The notes: a model not told the origin generated them from the sequence alone. DNA of 64,000 bases from Methanolinea sp. (GCA_018262855.1 JADFDO010000006.1:1-64000); one strand, 5' to 3'; positions 34,828-44,910 are shown, numbered from the stretch's first letter. Translations and numbers: made by a program.

Positions 34828-35514
34828 ATGCGTGAGAAGGTCATGATGATCCTGGCAATCGTCGCATTTTCCTGTGTCCCCATGGTTCAGCTGGTCGCAG
34901 CAGACAGCGCTGTCACCCCATTGGACCAGGAAATCACCGCGGTAAAACTCAACTCGCTGAATTCTGGTTTCACCCTTGATGCATTGAAGAACCGTTTCAA
35001 TCCATCCGCCATCCGCAGCCTGCCAAGATTGCCGGGCAACCAGGCAATCCAGAATTCTGAGAAGAAACTCCCTGACTGGAGCGCACTGAAGAACAGAACT
35101 GCTTCCACCCCGAAACTGCTCCCCGACTTTTCCAACCCGGTATTCCCGGTCCCAACCCCTACCCCGACAACTCAACCAGGCACAACCCAGTCGCCAGTCT
35201 ACTTAAGCGCTCTGGATGTTACGGCGGAATACCTGAAGATCACCAACAGTGGGAATGAAAAGATCATCATGACCGGCTGGAAGATCAGCAACAGAGAAGG
35301 GAGGAGTTTCTCCTTTATCGATTACCCTCTCGGCAACGGTGCGATCTTTACATACACCCTGATGCCCCACAGCACGGTGACCGTCCATACCGGTATTGAG
35401 GGAAATCCCTCGAGCCTCCATCTCTACTGGCCTGAAGAGATGTGGAATGATGCCGGGGATACTGCATATCTCTATAACCCGGAGGGTGTGCTAGTCAGCA
35501 CACTCTCACGGTAA
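34828..35514 (+). CDS. Exported protein with lamin-tail-like domain
   Basis: About 228 residues from ATG 34828, which follows ACAGGAG; an upstream GTG at 34810 precedes the SD. Signal peptide (VMMILAIVAFSCVPMVQLVAA), a low-complexity Thr/Pro linker (PTPTPTTQPGTTQSP), then a beta-rich C-terminal domain (about 135-228) with EYLKITNSGNEKIIMTGWKI and WNDAGDTAYLYNPEG, the lamin-tail pattern seen in archaeal surface proteins. Role unknown. Confidence 0.75.
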   Translation: MREKVMMILAIVAFSCVPMVQLVAADSAVTPLDQEITAVKLNSLNSGFTLDALKNRFNPSAIRSLPRLPGNQAIQNSEKKLPDWSALKNRTASTPKLLPDFSNPVFPVPTPTPTTQPGTTQSPVYLSALDVTAEYLKITNSGNEKIIMTGWKISNREGRSFSFIDYPLGNGAIFTYTLMPHSTVTVHTGIEGNPSSLHLYWPEEMWNDAGDTAYLYNPEGVLVSTLSR

Positions 35515-35540
35515 TTTTCTTTCCAGGATCATTCCCGATA

Positions 35541-35741
35541 CTATTCTATAATCCCGAGGGCAACTTCATTCCTGATGATCATCTCTCCTGACGCATCCAG
35601 GCTCATCCGGAAGTACATGGTACGAAAGCCTCCGGTAAGGATCGTCATGGATGCGCGGAGAGCCTGGAGGAATGCCATCTCGGCAAACAGGTGGCGTGCA
35701 CGGTGACCGTTTCTGTGAAATGTAGCTGACGGTATTTTCAC
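35541..35741 (-). CDS. Possible small protein
   Basis: Open frame of 66 residues between two plus-strand genes, composition protein-like (FAEMAFLQALRASMTILTGG, then MIIRNEVALGIIE). A TATA-like CTATAAT lies just upstream on the minus strand. No family recognised and no clear SD; may be spurious. Confidence 0.35.
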   Translation of the reverse strand: MKIPSATFHRNGHRARHLFAEMAFLQALRASMTILTGGFRTMYFRMSLDASGEMIIRNEVALGIIE

Positions 35742-35779
35742 ACATTATCATTCATTATAGATCAGGTGATACTCCAAGT

Positions 35780-36583
35780 ATGACTTCCTGGCAGGATTCC
35801 TGTCCTATCCTCAGAGCCTTTGTGTGTATTTCATTAGTCCTGCTTCCATTGTTTGGGTTTGCAGCTGCAGGCACTATCACTGCAACGATTGGCGAGAGTA
35901 TTCCCCTGAACGGTACCGTGCAACTTGTGGATACCGTGTATCTCTTTGTGACCGGTCCGGGCATACCCGTGAACGGAGCCCGCATGGAGAACAGCAACGC
36001 CCCGGTGGTGACCGGGGATCCCGGCACCTTTACCCAGGTTATGGTCGAAAACGAGCGCTGGTCCTATACGTGGAATACCGGGAGAGTTTCAGGCGGGCTT
36101 GCACCCGGGAGCCATACCGTGTATATATCTACGGAACCCGTTGCAAAGAATGCCCTTTCCAGTGTGAAATATGCGGAAGTTGAGATCATCCTGAAAAAGG
36201 CGGTGACGACCGGAAAACTCGAAATCGAGACAGATCCCGAGGATGCCGAGATCTACCTGAATGAAAAATATTCCGGCAACAGCCCCAGGGTATTCGAAAA
36301 CCTTGCCCCGGGGGAGTATGCAATACGGCTGGAAAAGGCAGGGTATGCAACCGAGACGGGATCTGCAACCCTTACTGCAGGGGGTGTTGTGAAGTTTACA
36401 CGGACGCTTTCTCCGGCAGGAACGCCTGGGAGCCCTGCTTCCACCTCAAAAGCTGCATCTCCATCACCGACAACAGTGCCTGCAGGATCCCCTGTCCCGC
36501 CCGCCACGACGGCGCCTCTTTCTGCCGGTTGCATAACGGCCATATTCATCCTGGCAGGAATTCTGTGTGGGAGAAGGGCTTGA
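35780..36583 (+). CDS. Exported DUF3821/PEGA protein
   Basis: 267 residues. Signal peptide (LRAFVCISLVLLPLFGFAAAG), DUF3821-like domain (about 30-145: TATIGESIPLNGTVQLVDTV, then WSYTWNTGRVSGGLAPGSH), one PEGA domain (about 150-215: DPEDAEIYLNEKYSGNSPRV), a Ser/Pro/Thr-rich stalk, and a C-terminal helix with RR end. Cell-surface protein of Methanomicrobiales type. Confidence 0.85.
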   Translation: MTSWQDSCPILRAFVCISLVLLPLFGFAAAGTITATIGESIPLNGTVQLVDTVYLFVTGPGIPVNGARMENSNAPVVTGDPGTFTQVMVENERWSYTWNTGRVSGGLAPGSHTVYISTEPVAKNALSSVKYAEVEIILKKAVTTGKLEIETDPEDAEIYLNEKYSGNSPRVFENLAPGEYAIRLEKAGYATETGSATLTAGGVVKFTRTLSPAGTPGSPASTSKAASPSPTTVPAGSPVPPATTAPLSAGCITAIFILAGILCGRRA

Positions 36584-36770
36584 AAAACAGTCCTCAGATA
36601 TTTTTTTCATCGCTTGTTCACCATTGCCGGAGGTGTGTGCATCACCGCCCCGACCCTTCGCCGGGTCAGCGATTGCAGTCCCTTGAATATTCCTGTTTTC
36701 CCGGCGGAACCGTTGAGAGTTAACCTTATATCCTGTCCTCACAATCCCAGATAGTGAGGTGAACAAACAT

Positions 36771-36926
36771 ATGTGTACAGTTGGAGGCCCGGTGGACATG
36801 GAGATTCCCCCGGATCGCGTGAAAGGCAAGAATTACCGGTGCAAGGAATGCGGCGAGAAGTTCAAGGCTGTGGGGAAACATCCCATGTGTCCTTCCTGCC
36901 AGTCGGAAGATGTTGAAGAGATCTAG
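36771..36926 (+). CDS. 51-residue zinc-ribbon protein
   Basis: Short gene: TATA CCTTATATCC (36723-36732), GAGGTGAAC before the ATG at 36771, stop TAG at 36924. The product starts MCTVGGPVDMEIPPD and has two knuckles, CKECGEKFKA and CPSCQSED, the spacing of rubredoxin/rubrerythrin-like zinc ribbons of methanogens. Function unknown; may bind Fe or Zn. Confidence 0.75.
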   Translation: MCTVGGPVDMEIPPDRVKGKNYRCKECGEKFKAVGKHPMCPSCQSEDVEEI

Positions 36927-37134
36927 ATAAGAACTCCGCAATCCCTTTTTTTGGGCCTATTCAACCTTTCGAAAGCCAGGAAAAACATGCCAGTGATAAA
37001 AATCAGTGGCGAACGATTATCGCAGTATATGGGGTCTGATCTCGAAATTCTAAGCCCTCTTCCCGCTGATTTCCTCCATTTGGCCCCATGATGACCGCCG
37101 GGGCCGAATCTGGATGGAATGCCCGGATCTCACT

Positions 37135-40100
37135 TTAAGCCTTTGAGAACCTGAAGGAACCTGCGGGCACCCTTATCTCGAACCTGGCCCCTTTCCCATG
37201 GATACCTGTCTCCCTGATTGAAAATCCGGTCATTGACAGGATCTCACGTACGAGGAAAAGACCATACCCGGGATTCTGACCCCCTCCGAGCACAAAGACA
37301 GCCTCCTTCTGATCAGGGGGTATCCCGGCTCCGTCATCTTCACAGATCAGGAGAAGTCCGTCGGCATCTTCCTTGTATGAGAAGGAGATCTGGGAGAGGG
37401 GCCCTCCATACCGGATCGCGTTCTCAATGAGCGAGAAGAAGACCTTCTCGAGCATCGAATCTGCATGGAGTTCCAGGCCTTCACAATCCATGTAAATTGT
37501 AACGCTGTCAAGATCCTGGAGTTCTGCACTCTTCCGGATTGCACCACTGACATCCTGCCACGACGGTGAGGCCATCCCCACGTTCTGATAACTCTCTGTG
37601 AAGGCAAGGAGATCGCTCAGTGCGTTGATACCGCGCTCTTCCTTGTGCATATAGGTAAGAAGGAGCGGATCATCCGTCTGCGCTTTCATGAGATCAAGAT
37701 AGCCTTTCAGGGTTGTGATCCTGTTGAGTGCATCATAACGGGTGATACGCGAGAGGAGGGAGAGTTTCTTGTTGAGCAGGGAGAGAACCTCCTGGGCTCT
37801 TTTGTGATCCGTGATGTCGAAAGACAAGACCCCGAGACGAACCACGTTACCCGCTAAATCGCGTATAGGATACAGATCGTATAATAAAATCCTTCCTTCA
37901 TGGGTTTTTTCAAACCGTATCTCCCGCCCTGTCGAGACCACTTCCTGAACGCTTCCGGAGATCGCACTTCCAATACTTGCGTCGAGAAGTGAGTATATAT
38001 TCAATCCCGGGGCATCTCCCTCACCTAAAGAATAGTGTGTGCAGAATGCCGCATTGGCAGAGATTATGGTTCCATCGGGATCCATCAGATATGCAGGCTG
38101 CGAGATTGCATCGATGAAGGATCGGAGAAGGTTTTCACTCTCAATCAGTCCTGCTTCAAACCTTTTTTTATCGGTGATATCAGATACCGTGAAAATTATC
38201 GGAGAGTTGATATCATCAGGGTTCAGAGGGGATGAACTTATCAGGACCTCGATCACGCTGCCATCCTTCCTCACCCAGCGGCTCTCAACAGAACCAACAC
38301 CCTTCTCCCACATCACGGGATATTTCTCCTGCCCTACCCTGAGAAATTCTTCCTCGCTCGCGTAGAGAACGCGTGCACTCTTTCCGACAAGTTCCTCCTG
38401 GGAATATCCGGTCATTGCGATTATAAGGGGATTGACCCACATGAAGATACGATCCTTTACCATTCCTATGCCGATCGGTGCAGCTCTGAATATTCCCTGG
38501 AGGAGGGCTTCACGATCCCGGATATCTTCCAGTGCTCGCCGGCGGTCCTGTATGTCAGTGAGTGTCCCGGTACATCCCGTATGATGATCATCATCTGCCG
38601 GCATCCGGAGTGCAATCCTCACATATCGGGTATCACCGGTCCTGGTCTTCACACGCCAGTCCACAGTAAGGGGCCCTTTCTCATCTCCCTCCCGGAGGTC
38701 TGCATATCCCCGAACTGCCTTATGAATATCCTCAGTGAGTAAAAAATCAGTAAACACGTGATCTTTGACCTCTTCAGTCCGGTATCCCAGTATTCTCGTG
38801 ACTGCAGGGCTCACGTACCTGATGATGCCCATCTCATCAAGTGAAAACACCACTTCATCGATATTTTCCACGAGTTCCCGGTACTTCTCCTCGCTCTCCT
38901 TGAGAGCCTCCTCAGTGCTTCTCCGGGATGTGATATCCATGGTCTGAATCAGGTATCCAAGGATGATTCCCTGGGGATCGCGAAGGGGCTCGATGGAACT
39001 CGATGCACACCACTGGGTGCCATCCTTTCTGACCGCCCTGAACTCGATGTTCCCCACACCTCGCTGTTCCCTGAACACCTGCCCGACAATTTCCCTGATG
39101 CGATCCCTGTCCTCCTGGTGGACCAGCGAGAGTGTTTCTGCAGGAAGGTCCGCAGCGGTATACCCTGTGAATGCCAGTGTGTTGGGGCTTGCATACGTGA
39201 TGCCGCCTTTGAGATCCGTGATGACGAGCATCCCAGGTGCGGATTCTACCATCGTCCTGAACTTCTCTTCGCTCTGGCGAAGTGCCATCTCTTCCCTCTC
39301 CAGACGGTGGTAGTACTCGTTCATCGAATCCTGTGTTGCCCGTAGTTCCTCGAGGGTGGCTGCCATATGCTGGTTTGATACCTCGAGTTCCTCTTTGGTT
39401 TGCTTCAGGCTGGAGATGTCCTGGATGAGTGCCACAAAATATTCGACTCCGCCATTCTCCCTCATGACGGGGATGGTGGAGAGCTCAACGTTGATGATCT
39501 GGCCATCTTTCCTGACATATCGTTTCTCGAGGGTATGGGATTCCTTTTCTCCTGCGAGGAGTTTCTGATATTCAGAGAGCTCCTTCTCAAGATCCTCCTT
39601 TGGCGTCAGATCGGTCCATCTCAATGCTTTGAGCTCATCCATGCTGTACCCGAGCATCTGGCAGAGCTTCTGGTTTGCCATGATCCAGTGATAATCAGGC
39701 GACAGGATCGCGATTCCCACCAGCGGGAGTTCGAAATACGACCTGAACCTCTTCTCGCTCTCCACGAGCTCGGCCTCAGTTCGCTTGCGTTTGAGGATCT
39801 GCCATAACCCCCCCATGAGGTGCGTGACCTGCCTGATATCATCATCAGTATATTCGGAGGCCTTGTTCCCGAGGCCTGCGAGCATGACGATCCTGCCGTC
39901 ATCGATCACCGGGACTCCCATGTGCCGTGAGATCCTGACGTGCCCTTCTGGATATCCTCTCTTCGCGGGATTGGGTGCACGGTAATCATTGGTGATGATG
40001 GGACGACGCTGTCGCACGGGTTCTCCCCAGAGTCCGGTCTTTTCCACCTGGTACTCGAATGGTGTATCTCTGATCTGGCAGACCTCGGCAGCTGACCTTG

Positions 40101-40668
40101 ACCAGGCATACATCGAAAGACGGGTCTCCTCTTCATTCAGAAAGGCTATGTATCCCTGGGTACTTCCTGTAAGGTCGATAGCCTTCTCCATCGCATACAT
40201 GCAGAGTTCATGTTCATCCGACCCGGACATCTGATGGAGATCAATCATGGTCTGGAGCCGGGCCTGATTCAGGAGGACTTCCCCTTCCGCCTTCTTCCGC
40301 TGGACCGCCTGCATGATCATATTGCGGAGCTCCGCAAACTGCGCTTTCGGATCACCACCCTTCTGGAGATAGAACGATGCACCGAGGTTTAAAGCCTCAA
40401 TGGCTACATGCTCCCTGCCTCTCCCGGTAAAGATGATGAAAGGAATATCGAGATCCTGCGCTTTTACCGCCTTCAAAAACTCGATCCCGTTCATAAGCGG
40501 CATCTCGTAGTCAGAGATGATGATATCAAATGACCTCTCCCCAAGAAGCGCCAGTGCATCCTTTGCCGATTCTGAAAGGGTGACGGACATTTTCCCGTCT
40601 TTTTCGAGGAAGATCTGGGTGATATCGAGGAGAGCGGGTTCATCATCAACAAGGAGCACAGAGATCAT
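37135..40668 (-). CDS. Multi-PAS sensor kinase-like protein with N-terminal receiver; H-box His is Tyr
   Basis: 1177 residues, soluble. Receiver domain 1-125 (VLLVDDEPALLD, IISDYEMPLMNG with phosphoacceptor Asp, FTGRG, QKGG), GAF domain (about 145-300), five PAS/PAC domains (about 310-960), then a HisKA-like helix and HATPase. The ATPase boxes look intact: IENAIRYGG (N), DDGAGIPPDQ (G1), NPGYGLFLVREI (G2). In the H-box, SRITRYDALNRI has Tyr978 (TAT at 37735-37737) where related methanogen kinases have His (RHDILNQ). Autophosphorylation is therefore doubtful. It may work as a phosphorylated-receiver-controlled scaffold. Confidence 0.88.
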   Translation of the reverse strand: MISVLLVDDEPALLDITQIFLEKDGKMSVTLSESAKDALALLGERSFDIIISDYEMPLMNGIEFLKAVKAQDLDIPFIIFTGRGREHVAIEALNLGASFYLQKGGDPKAQFAELRNMIMQAVQRKKAEGEVLLNQARLQTMIDLHQMSGSDEHELCMYAMEKAIDLTGSTQGYIAFLNEEETRLSMYAWSRSAAEVCQIRDTPFEYQVEKTGLWGEPVRQRRPIITNDYRAPNPAKRGYPEGHVRISRHMGVPVIDDGRIVMLAGLGNKASEYTDDDIRQVTHLMGGLWQILKRKRTEAELVESEKRFRSYFELPLVGIAILSPDYHWIMANQKLCQMLGYSMDELKALRWTDLTPKEDLEKELSEYQKLLAGEKESHTLEKRYVRKDGQIINVELSTIPVMRENGGVEYFVALIQDISSLKQTKEELEVSNQHMAATLEELRATQDSMNEYYHRLEREEMALRQSEEKFRTMVESAPGMLVITDLKGGITYASPNTLAFTGYTAADLPAETLSLVHQEDRDRIREIVGQVFREQRGVGNIEFRAVRKDGTQWCASSSIEPLRDPQGIILGYLIQTMDITSRRSTEEALKESEEKYRELVENIDEVVFSLDEMGIIRYVSPAVTRILGYRTEEVKDHVFTDFLLTEDIHKAVRGYADLREGDEKGPLTVDWRVKTRTGDTRYVRIALRMPADDDHHTGCTGTLTDIQDRRRALEDIRDREALLQGIFRAAPIGIGMVKDRIFMWVNPLIIAMTGYSQEELVGKSARVLYASEEEFLRVGQEKYPVMWEKGVGSVESRWVRKDGSVIEVLISSSPLNPDDINSPIIFTVSDITDKKRFEAGLIESENLLRSFIDAISQPAYLMDPDGTIISANAAFCTHYSLGEGDAPGLNIYSLLDASIGSAISGSVQEVVSTGREIRFEKTHEGRILLYDLYPIRDLAGNVVRLGVLSFDITDHKRAQEVLSLLNKKLSLLSRITRYDALNRITTLKGYLDLMKAQTDDPLLLTYMHKEERGINALSDLLAFTESYQNVGMASPSWQDVSGAIRKSAELQDLDSVTIYMDCEGLELHADSMLEKVFFSLIENAIRYGGPLSQISFSYKEDADGLLLICEDDGAGIPPDQKEAVFVLGGGQNPGYGLFLVREILSMTGFSIRETGIHGKGARFEIRVPAGSFRFSKA

Positions 40669-40783
40669 GGCATATCACGGTGAAATTGCGGGGGAATTCT
40701 GATAAAATAGATGTTTTTTCAAATAAAAAAGGATATGGGAGCAGACTTGCGAGGATTTTCCTTTCAGCTGCGATACAGATGGC

Positions 40784-41548
40784 TTATTGACGGACCATCA
40801 GGGTCCCTTTTCCCCTGTTGGCCACATCGCCCCTGAAAAGGTTCATCAAGTAATGTTTTCCTGCATACACTATATCGTCCGTACCGTTCTTTCTGAATGT
40901 CGGGAGGAATTTATGTGCCTCCCCGAAGATCATGCAAGTGCCTCCTGTCATATTCCCGCAGGGGCGTGAGCAGTCCCCTCCAATCACCAGCGTCCCACCT
41001 CTCATCTCCACTCCGGGGAGATCCCCGCAGTCCCCATGGATGATCACTTCGCCACCTGAGAGGTACTCTGCCGTGAAGTCTCCGGAGTTCCCCCTCACCT
41101 CAACAATGCCTCCTCTCATACCCCGTTTCTCTCCCCGGTACCCTGCTGCGCAGTAATGGCCGGAATTCCCCTCGCAGAGGATATGACCACCCCTCATCTC
41201 GCGCCCAAGCCAGGCATCTGCGTTCCCCCTGATCAGTATCTCTCCTGCGCTCATGAAATTCCCGCAGTGCATGCCGATATCCCCTTCGATGATGATACGG
41301 CCTGCATTCATGTACTCCCCTACCCTCTTGATGACCCCCGTATCTCCTGTCAGTACGATCTCGACCTGGTCTGGCGAGACTGCAGGCCCTTCATACGTGA
41401 CAAAGAAGAGATCATCGAGAGCCCTCTCCTTGTTCCCTTCGTAGACCCTGATATCATTCTTCCGCAGGAAATTCTGCGGGATGATCTCCTCAGCCTCGAT
41501 GGGGATCTTCGGCTTTGCACGTGGTCTTGTCTTTAAGATAACCCTCAT
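40784..41548 (-). CDS. fwdC: Formylmethanofuran dehydrogenase subunit C
   Basis: 254 residues. Repeating G-x-x-G-x-x-x-x-G units of a right-handed beta-helix (e.g. GDTGVIKRVGEYMNAGRIII, GDIGMHCGNFMSAGEI), as in FwdC/GltB C-terminal. Scaffold that binds FwdA and FwdB/D. Last gene of the eha-fwd run; its start overlaps the fwdA stop by 4 nt. A T-run near 40725 may terminate the transcript. Confidence 0.95.
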   Translation of the reverse strand: MRVILKTRPRAKPKIPIEAEEIIPQNFLRKNDIRVYEGNKERALDDLFFVTYEGPAVSPDQVEIVLTGDTGVIKRVGEYMNAGRIIIEGDIGMHCGNFMSAGEILIRGNADAWLGREMRGGHILCEGNSGHYCAAGYRGEKRGMRGGIVEVRGNSGDFTAEYLSGGEVIIHGDCGDLPGVEMRGGTLVIGGDCSRPCGNMTGGTCMIFGEAHKFLPTFRKNGTDDIVYAGKHYLMNLFRGDVANRGKGTLMVRQ

Positions 41549-43245
41549 AAGAAAGCCTCAGACGCGATCATTTTCCCCCTCGGCAGGTAGACCTCCTGAA
41601 CCGGGTAATTCCTCATCCTGACGGTATAATACTGCTCGAATTTTCTGGTAAACTCGGGGTCACTGCCCATGTCGTACTCGGCCGGGACGTTGGATTTCGA
41701 CCAGATTGTACTGTTTGCGCCTTCGACAACGACCTCTCCATCTCTTGCCACCACACGCCCTCGTTTTATCGTATAGAGCGTGCGGGAGAATCCGGCCACA
41801 ACCTGCTGGTACTCAACAGATGGATCGATCTCACCCGGCTTGATCGGATAGATCGCGACATCAGCCTCCGCCCCGGGAGTCAGATATCCCTTTCCGATAC
41901 GTGTTATCCCGAGCGCTTTTGCCTGGCCGGCACGGGTCATCACCGCGATATCGTACCATTCAAGTTCCCTGTCGATGGCAAAAAGAGGGACAAAATGTTC
42001 TGTCCTCGGGTCGATCATCTTTCTCTCGTTCTCACGGAACCTACGGCTCATGAGGAGCCCGATAATCTCAGGGTATTTTATAAAAGGTGCCCCGTTGGGG
42101 CTGTCGGTGGAGAGCAGGCATTGCCAGGGGTTTTTCGTGAGGAGGGCAAGCTCGAGCCCTATAGCCCACATTACGCAATTCACGAGGCTTTTCCGGCTGT
42201 AATAGACCGGGATGATTCCTGACCCGGTCTCGAGCTCGACATCGTGGTTGCTCCATTTGTTGTGGTGGAGCATGTAGAGCTTGAACTCCATTGGGCCGTC
42301 GGCGGTCATGGTGGTGGTCCGCCCGAACATGATCTGCCCCATATCCATGACAACGTGCGGTGTGCTGTTGATCGTTCTCGTGATATCCTCGGATTTTGAA
42401 CAGATATCCCTCCATGTAGTCCCCCCGTACGAGTGGAACTGGACGTGGGTGAGGTACAGGCTCTGGCGATCCTTATTCAGGTCAGGGACAAGGCTGATGG
42501 TGTCGAGCGTGGTCCGGTAGTTACCAGGAACGCCCAGGTTATTGCAGTGGAGGTGAACCGAGTGCGGAAGGTTCAGCAACTCGTTTGCCCTGATCATGGT
42601 GCCGATGATCTCGGCCGGTGTCACTTCAAAGTTCGGGACCACATCATGGATTGTGCTCATATCCCGTCCCCAGCCCCAGGCCTCGGTTCCCCCGGGATTT
42701 GTCAGCTTGATAGCAAAGCCCTTTACCGCTGAGAGTGTCCATGCCACGACCGCCGCGGCCCTCTTCACATCCTTCTCTCTCACCGCTTCCATGACAGACC
42801 AGTTGCCGTCAAAAAGGGTATTTGCCAGCATATCCTGGTGAGGTGTTGCAGTGAACTCCTCGTGGGTATGGCGGGCTTCAAGAGGTGCCATGGCTCCTTC
42901 GAGCACAGTGGTGTACCCCATCGTACTGTACCGGTATGAGTTCCCGAAGGTCGTGGGGACACTGTATCCCGATGTTACGTGCATGACGCCCTTTCGGGCG
43001 GTTCTTCCGGCCCTCATATCCTCTGGGCTCATGTAGCGGCCGAAATTCACCTTGGTACCGCAGACGTGGGAGTGCGAATCTATTCCACCGGGGAGGGTCA
43101 GGTGTCCCTTTGCATCGATGATCTCGGCATCCCGCGGCGCTTCCTCAACGATCTTTCCATCGCAAATCGCGATGTCCATGATCTCCCCCTTCACTCCTGA
43201 TATGGGATCGATGACAAACGCGTTTTTGATCAGAAGTCCGGACAT
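41545..43245 (-). CDS. fwdA: Formylmethanofuran dehydrogenase subunit A
   Basis: 566 residues; amidohydrolase-like subunit that condenses formate, delivered through an internal tunnel from FwdB, with methanofuran. Binuclear zinc motifs: GGIDSHSHV, HLHCNNLGVP and LLSTDSPNGAPF. Normal length. Abuts fwdB and overlaps fwdC. Confidence 0.96.
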   Translation of the reverse strand: MSGLLIKNAFVIDPISGVKGEIMDIAICDGKIVEEAPRDAEIIDAKGHLTLPGGIDSHSHVCGTKVNFGRYMSPEDMRAGRTARKGVMHVTSGYSVPTTFGNSYRYSTMGYTTVLEGAMAPLEARHTHEEFTATPHQDMLANTLFDGNWSVMEAVREKDVKRAAAVVAWTLSAVKGFAIKLTNPGGTEAWGWGRDMSTIHDVVPNFEVTPAEIIGTMIRANELLNLPHSVHLHCNNLGVPGNYRTTLDTISLVPDLNKDRQSLYLTHVQFHSYGGTTWRDICSKSEDITRTINSTPHVVMDMGQIMFGRTTTMTADGPMEFKLYMLHHNKWSNHDVELETGSGIIPVYYSRKSLVNCVMWAIGLELALLTKNPWQCLLSTDSPNGAPFIKYPEIIGLLMSRRFRENERKMIDPRTEHFVPLFAIDRELEWYDIAVMTRAGQAKALGITRIGKGYLTPGAEADVAIYPIKPGEIDPSVEYQQVVAGFSRTLYTIKRGRVVARDGEVVVEGANSTIWSKSNVPAEYDMGSDPEFTRKFEQYYTVRMRNYPVQEVYLPRGKMIASEAFL

Positions 43246-44531
43246 TATCCTTTCGCCTCCTTCACTATTGCGTAAATTTTTTCGAGGACCTCGAAGTCGT
43301 CAGGATACTGCCCCTGAAAGAGTTTCCTGGTTCTGATCGGCACGCCATCCATGCGGTATGCCGTTCCTTCTGCATCTATCCCTGCGACTGCCACGGGTAT
43401 CTGGATACGTGACAGATGTGTGGTGACATTCACGTGCGGATCGATCTGGACCGTCGGGATACGGGCGAGGTGCTCGGCACACTCCTTTGGGAAGTGGGCA
43501 CCAGGATCGCTTGCAACGACAAGGCATGCATCGCATTCTCCCCGCTTGAGGATATCAACACTCGTGGTCTCACCCGGGTTGTAGAATGCGATTCCCCTCG
43601 CAAAGTCCACTGCATAGGGGTACCCGCTGATCCAGGTGAATACTTCGTTCGAACCGTATACGTTCCAGTGGCCTCGCATTGGGGAGATGGTGAACTTGGT
43701 ATGGCGGCTTAGCTCCTCAGTGAATTCGATAGCATTCCTGATGTTCTTGTTCTTGCCGGGAGCCATGGTCAGTCCCACACCGAAAAAGACTGCACCGAAT
43801 TTCGCGGACATGCAGATGTCTGCAACCCTGAAGAGTTGCTCACGTGATACGCCTTCAACTTCGGGGGGGATGATACCACGTTTCCCCCTTACGATCGCTC
43901 TCAGCGCCGACAGGACCGCATAATCGCCGCCAGGATTGACTTTCACGAATTCATCGGCGAGGATCGAGGATTCCGTATCACGAACGTCAACGACGATTAC
44001 TTTGCGGTCCTTGAAGGCATCTTTACGGAAAAATCCATCGCAATAGGTTGTGTACCTGCTCATGTGGCGGGGGTGGGCATCGACAGGATTCGCCCCCCAG
44101 TAGACCACGACGTCCGCCCTGTTCTTGACCTGGCCGAGAGTACATCCGGGGTGTCCGACCTCCTGGATTGCCAGGATCGAGGGGCCGTGGCAGACCGTGG
44201 AGGTATTGTCGATGACCGCTCCCAGGATCTCAGCAAGGTGAACGCCTACGCTCTGTGCTTCGCCAAAGGTCCCGCTCCACCCGTAGAGGAGAGGACGGTC
44301 TGCATCAAGCAGGATTTCTGCAGTCTCGGCTATCGCCTCATCATAAGAGATCTTCGTCCATGAGTTCCCGTCTCTCCTGATGGGCGTCTTTAGCCGGTGG
44401 TCCCCCAGGAACTTCTCGCTTGCGAGCGTGCAGCCATTTTCCACGCTTATGACCCTGGTTCCTTCGACCTCAACCACGAGATCGTCGCAGAGGCACCCGC
44501 AAAACGAGCAGACAACGTCCTCAATCTTCAT
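43245..44531 (-). CDS. fwdB: Formylmethanofuran dehydrogenase subunit B (Mo/W)
   Basis: About 428 residues from ATG 44531, following GGAGGGG; a GTG five codons earlier lies in that SD. N-terminal [4Fe-4S] motif (CSFCGCLC), molybdopterin-binding fold, and the metal-ligand residue Cys114 in STVCHGPSIL. It is Cys rather than selenocysteine. Reduces CO2 to formate with reduced ferredoxin. Starts within the end of fwdD. Confidence 0.95.
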   Translation of the reverse strand: MKIEDVVCSFCGCLCDDLVVEVEGTRVISVENGCTLASEKFLGDHRLKTPIRRDGNSWTKISYDEAIAETAEILLDADRPLLYGWSGTFGEAQSVGVHLAEILGAVIDNTSTVCHGPSILAIQEVGHPGCTLGQVKNRADVVVYWGANPVDAHPRHMSRYTTYCDGFFRKDAFKDRKVIVVDVRDTESSILADEFVKVNPGGDYAVLSALRAIVRGKRGIIPPEVEGVSREQLFRVADICMSAKFGAVFFGVGLTMAPGKNKNIRNAIEFTEELSRHTKFTISPMRGHWNVYGSNEVFTWISGYPYAVDFARGIAFYNPGETTSVDILKRGECDACLVVASDPGAHFPKECAEHLARIPTVQIDPHVNVTTHLSRIQIPVAVAGIDAEGTAYRMDGVPIRTRKLFQGQYPDDFEVLEKIYAIVKEAKG

Positions 44532-44910
44532 AGGGTACCCCTCCACAGAGCCCCATCAATGTACCTACCGGCAGCACGGGATCATCGGTAGGCTCGATGC
44601 TTACAGGGGTGACCTTGAAATCAGGCATGCCTGTCCCGTGGGTCTCCGCACTGACGATATGGTTTGAGTATGGCCCGAGACTGACGAATACCCGCCATCT
44701 TGGAAGGCCGACATCAGGGCTGACCTGCATCACCACTTCCCCCACATCACTCCGCACCCTGACATGGTCCCCCTCCTCGACCATGATCTCCAGCATATCG
44801 ACAGGGTTCATGAAGATGGTCGCTGCGGCCGTCTGATAGGAAGGGCTGTTCTTACGCTCCACGAACGACCCCTGCCTGATTGTCCGGCCGGTGTTGAGAA
44901 GAAATTTCAT
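44521..44910 (-). CDS. fwdD: Formylmethanofuran dehydrogenase subunit D
   Basis: 129 residues; molybdopterin dinucleotide-binding domain (MNPVDMLEIMVEEGDHVRVRS region, then VFVSLGPYSNHIVSAETHGTGMPDFK). Completes the pterin site of FwdB. Overlaps the polyferredoxin gene by 4 nt. Confidence 0.93.
   Translation of the reverse strand: MKFLLNTGRTIRQGSFVERKNSPSYQTAAATIFMNPVDMLEIMVEEGDHVRVRSDVGEVVMQVSPDVGLPRWRVFVSLGPYSNHIVSAETHGTGMPDFKVTPVSIEPTDDPVLPVGTLMGLCGGVPYED

Noticed and set aside
43245-44531. Selenocysteine in FwdB
   Set aside because: The metal-ligand codon encodes Cys and no in-frame TGA is present.
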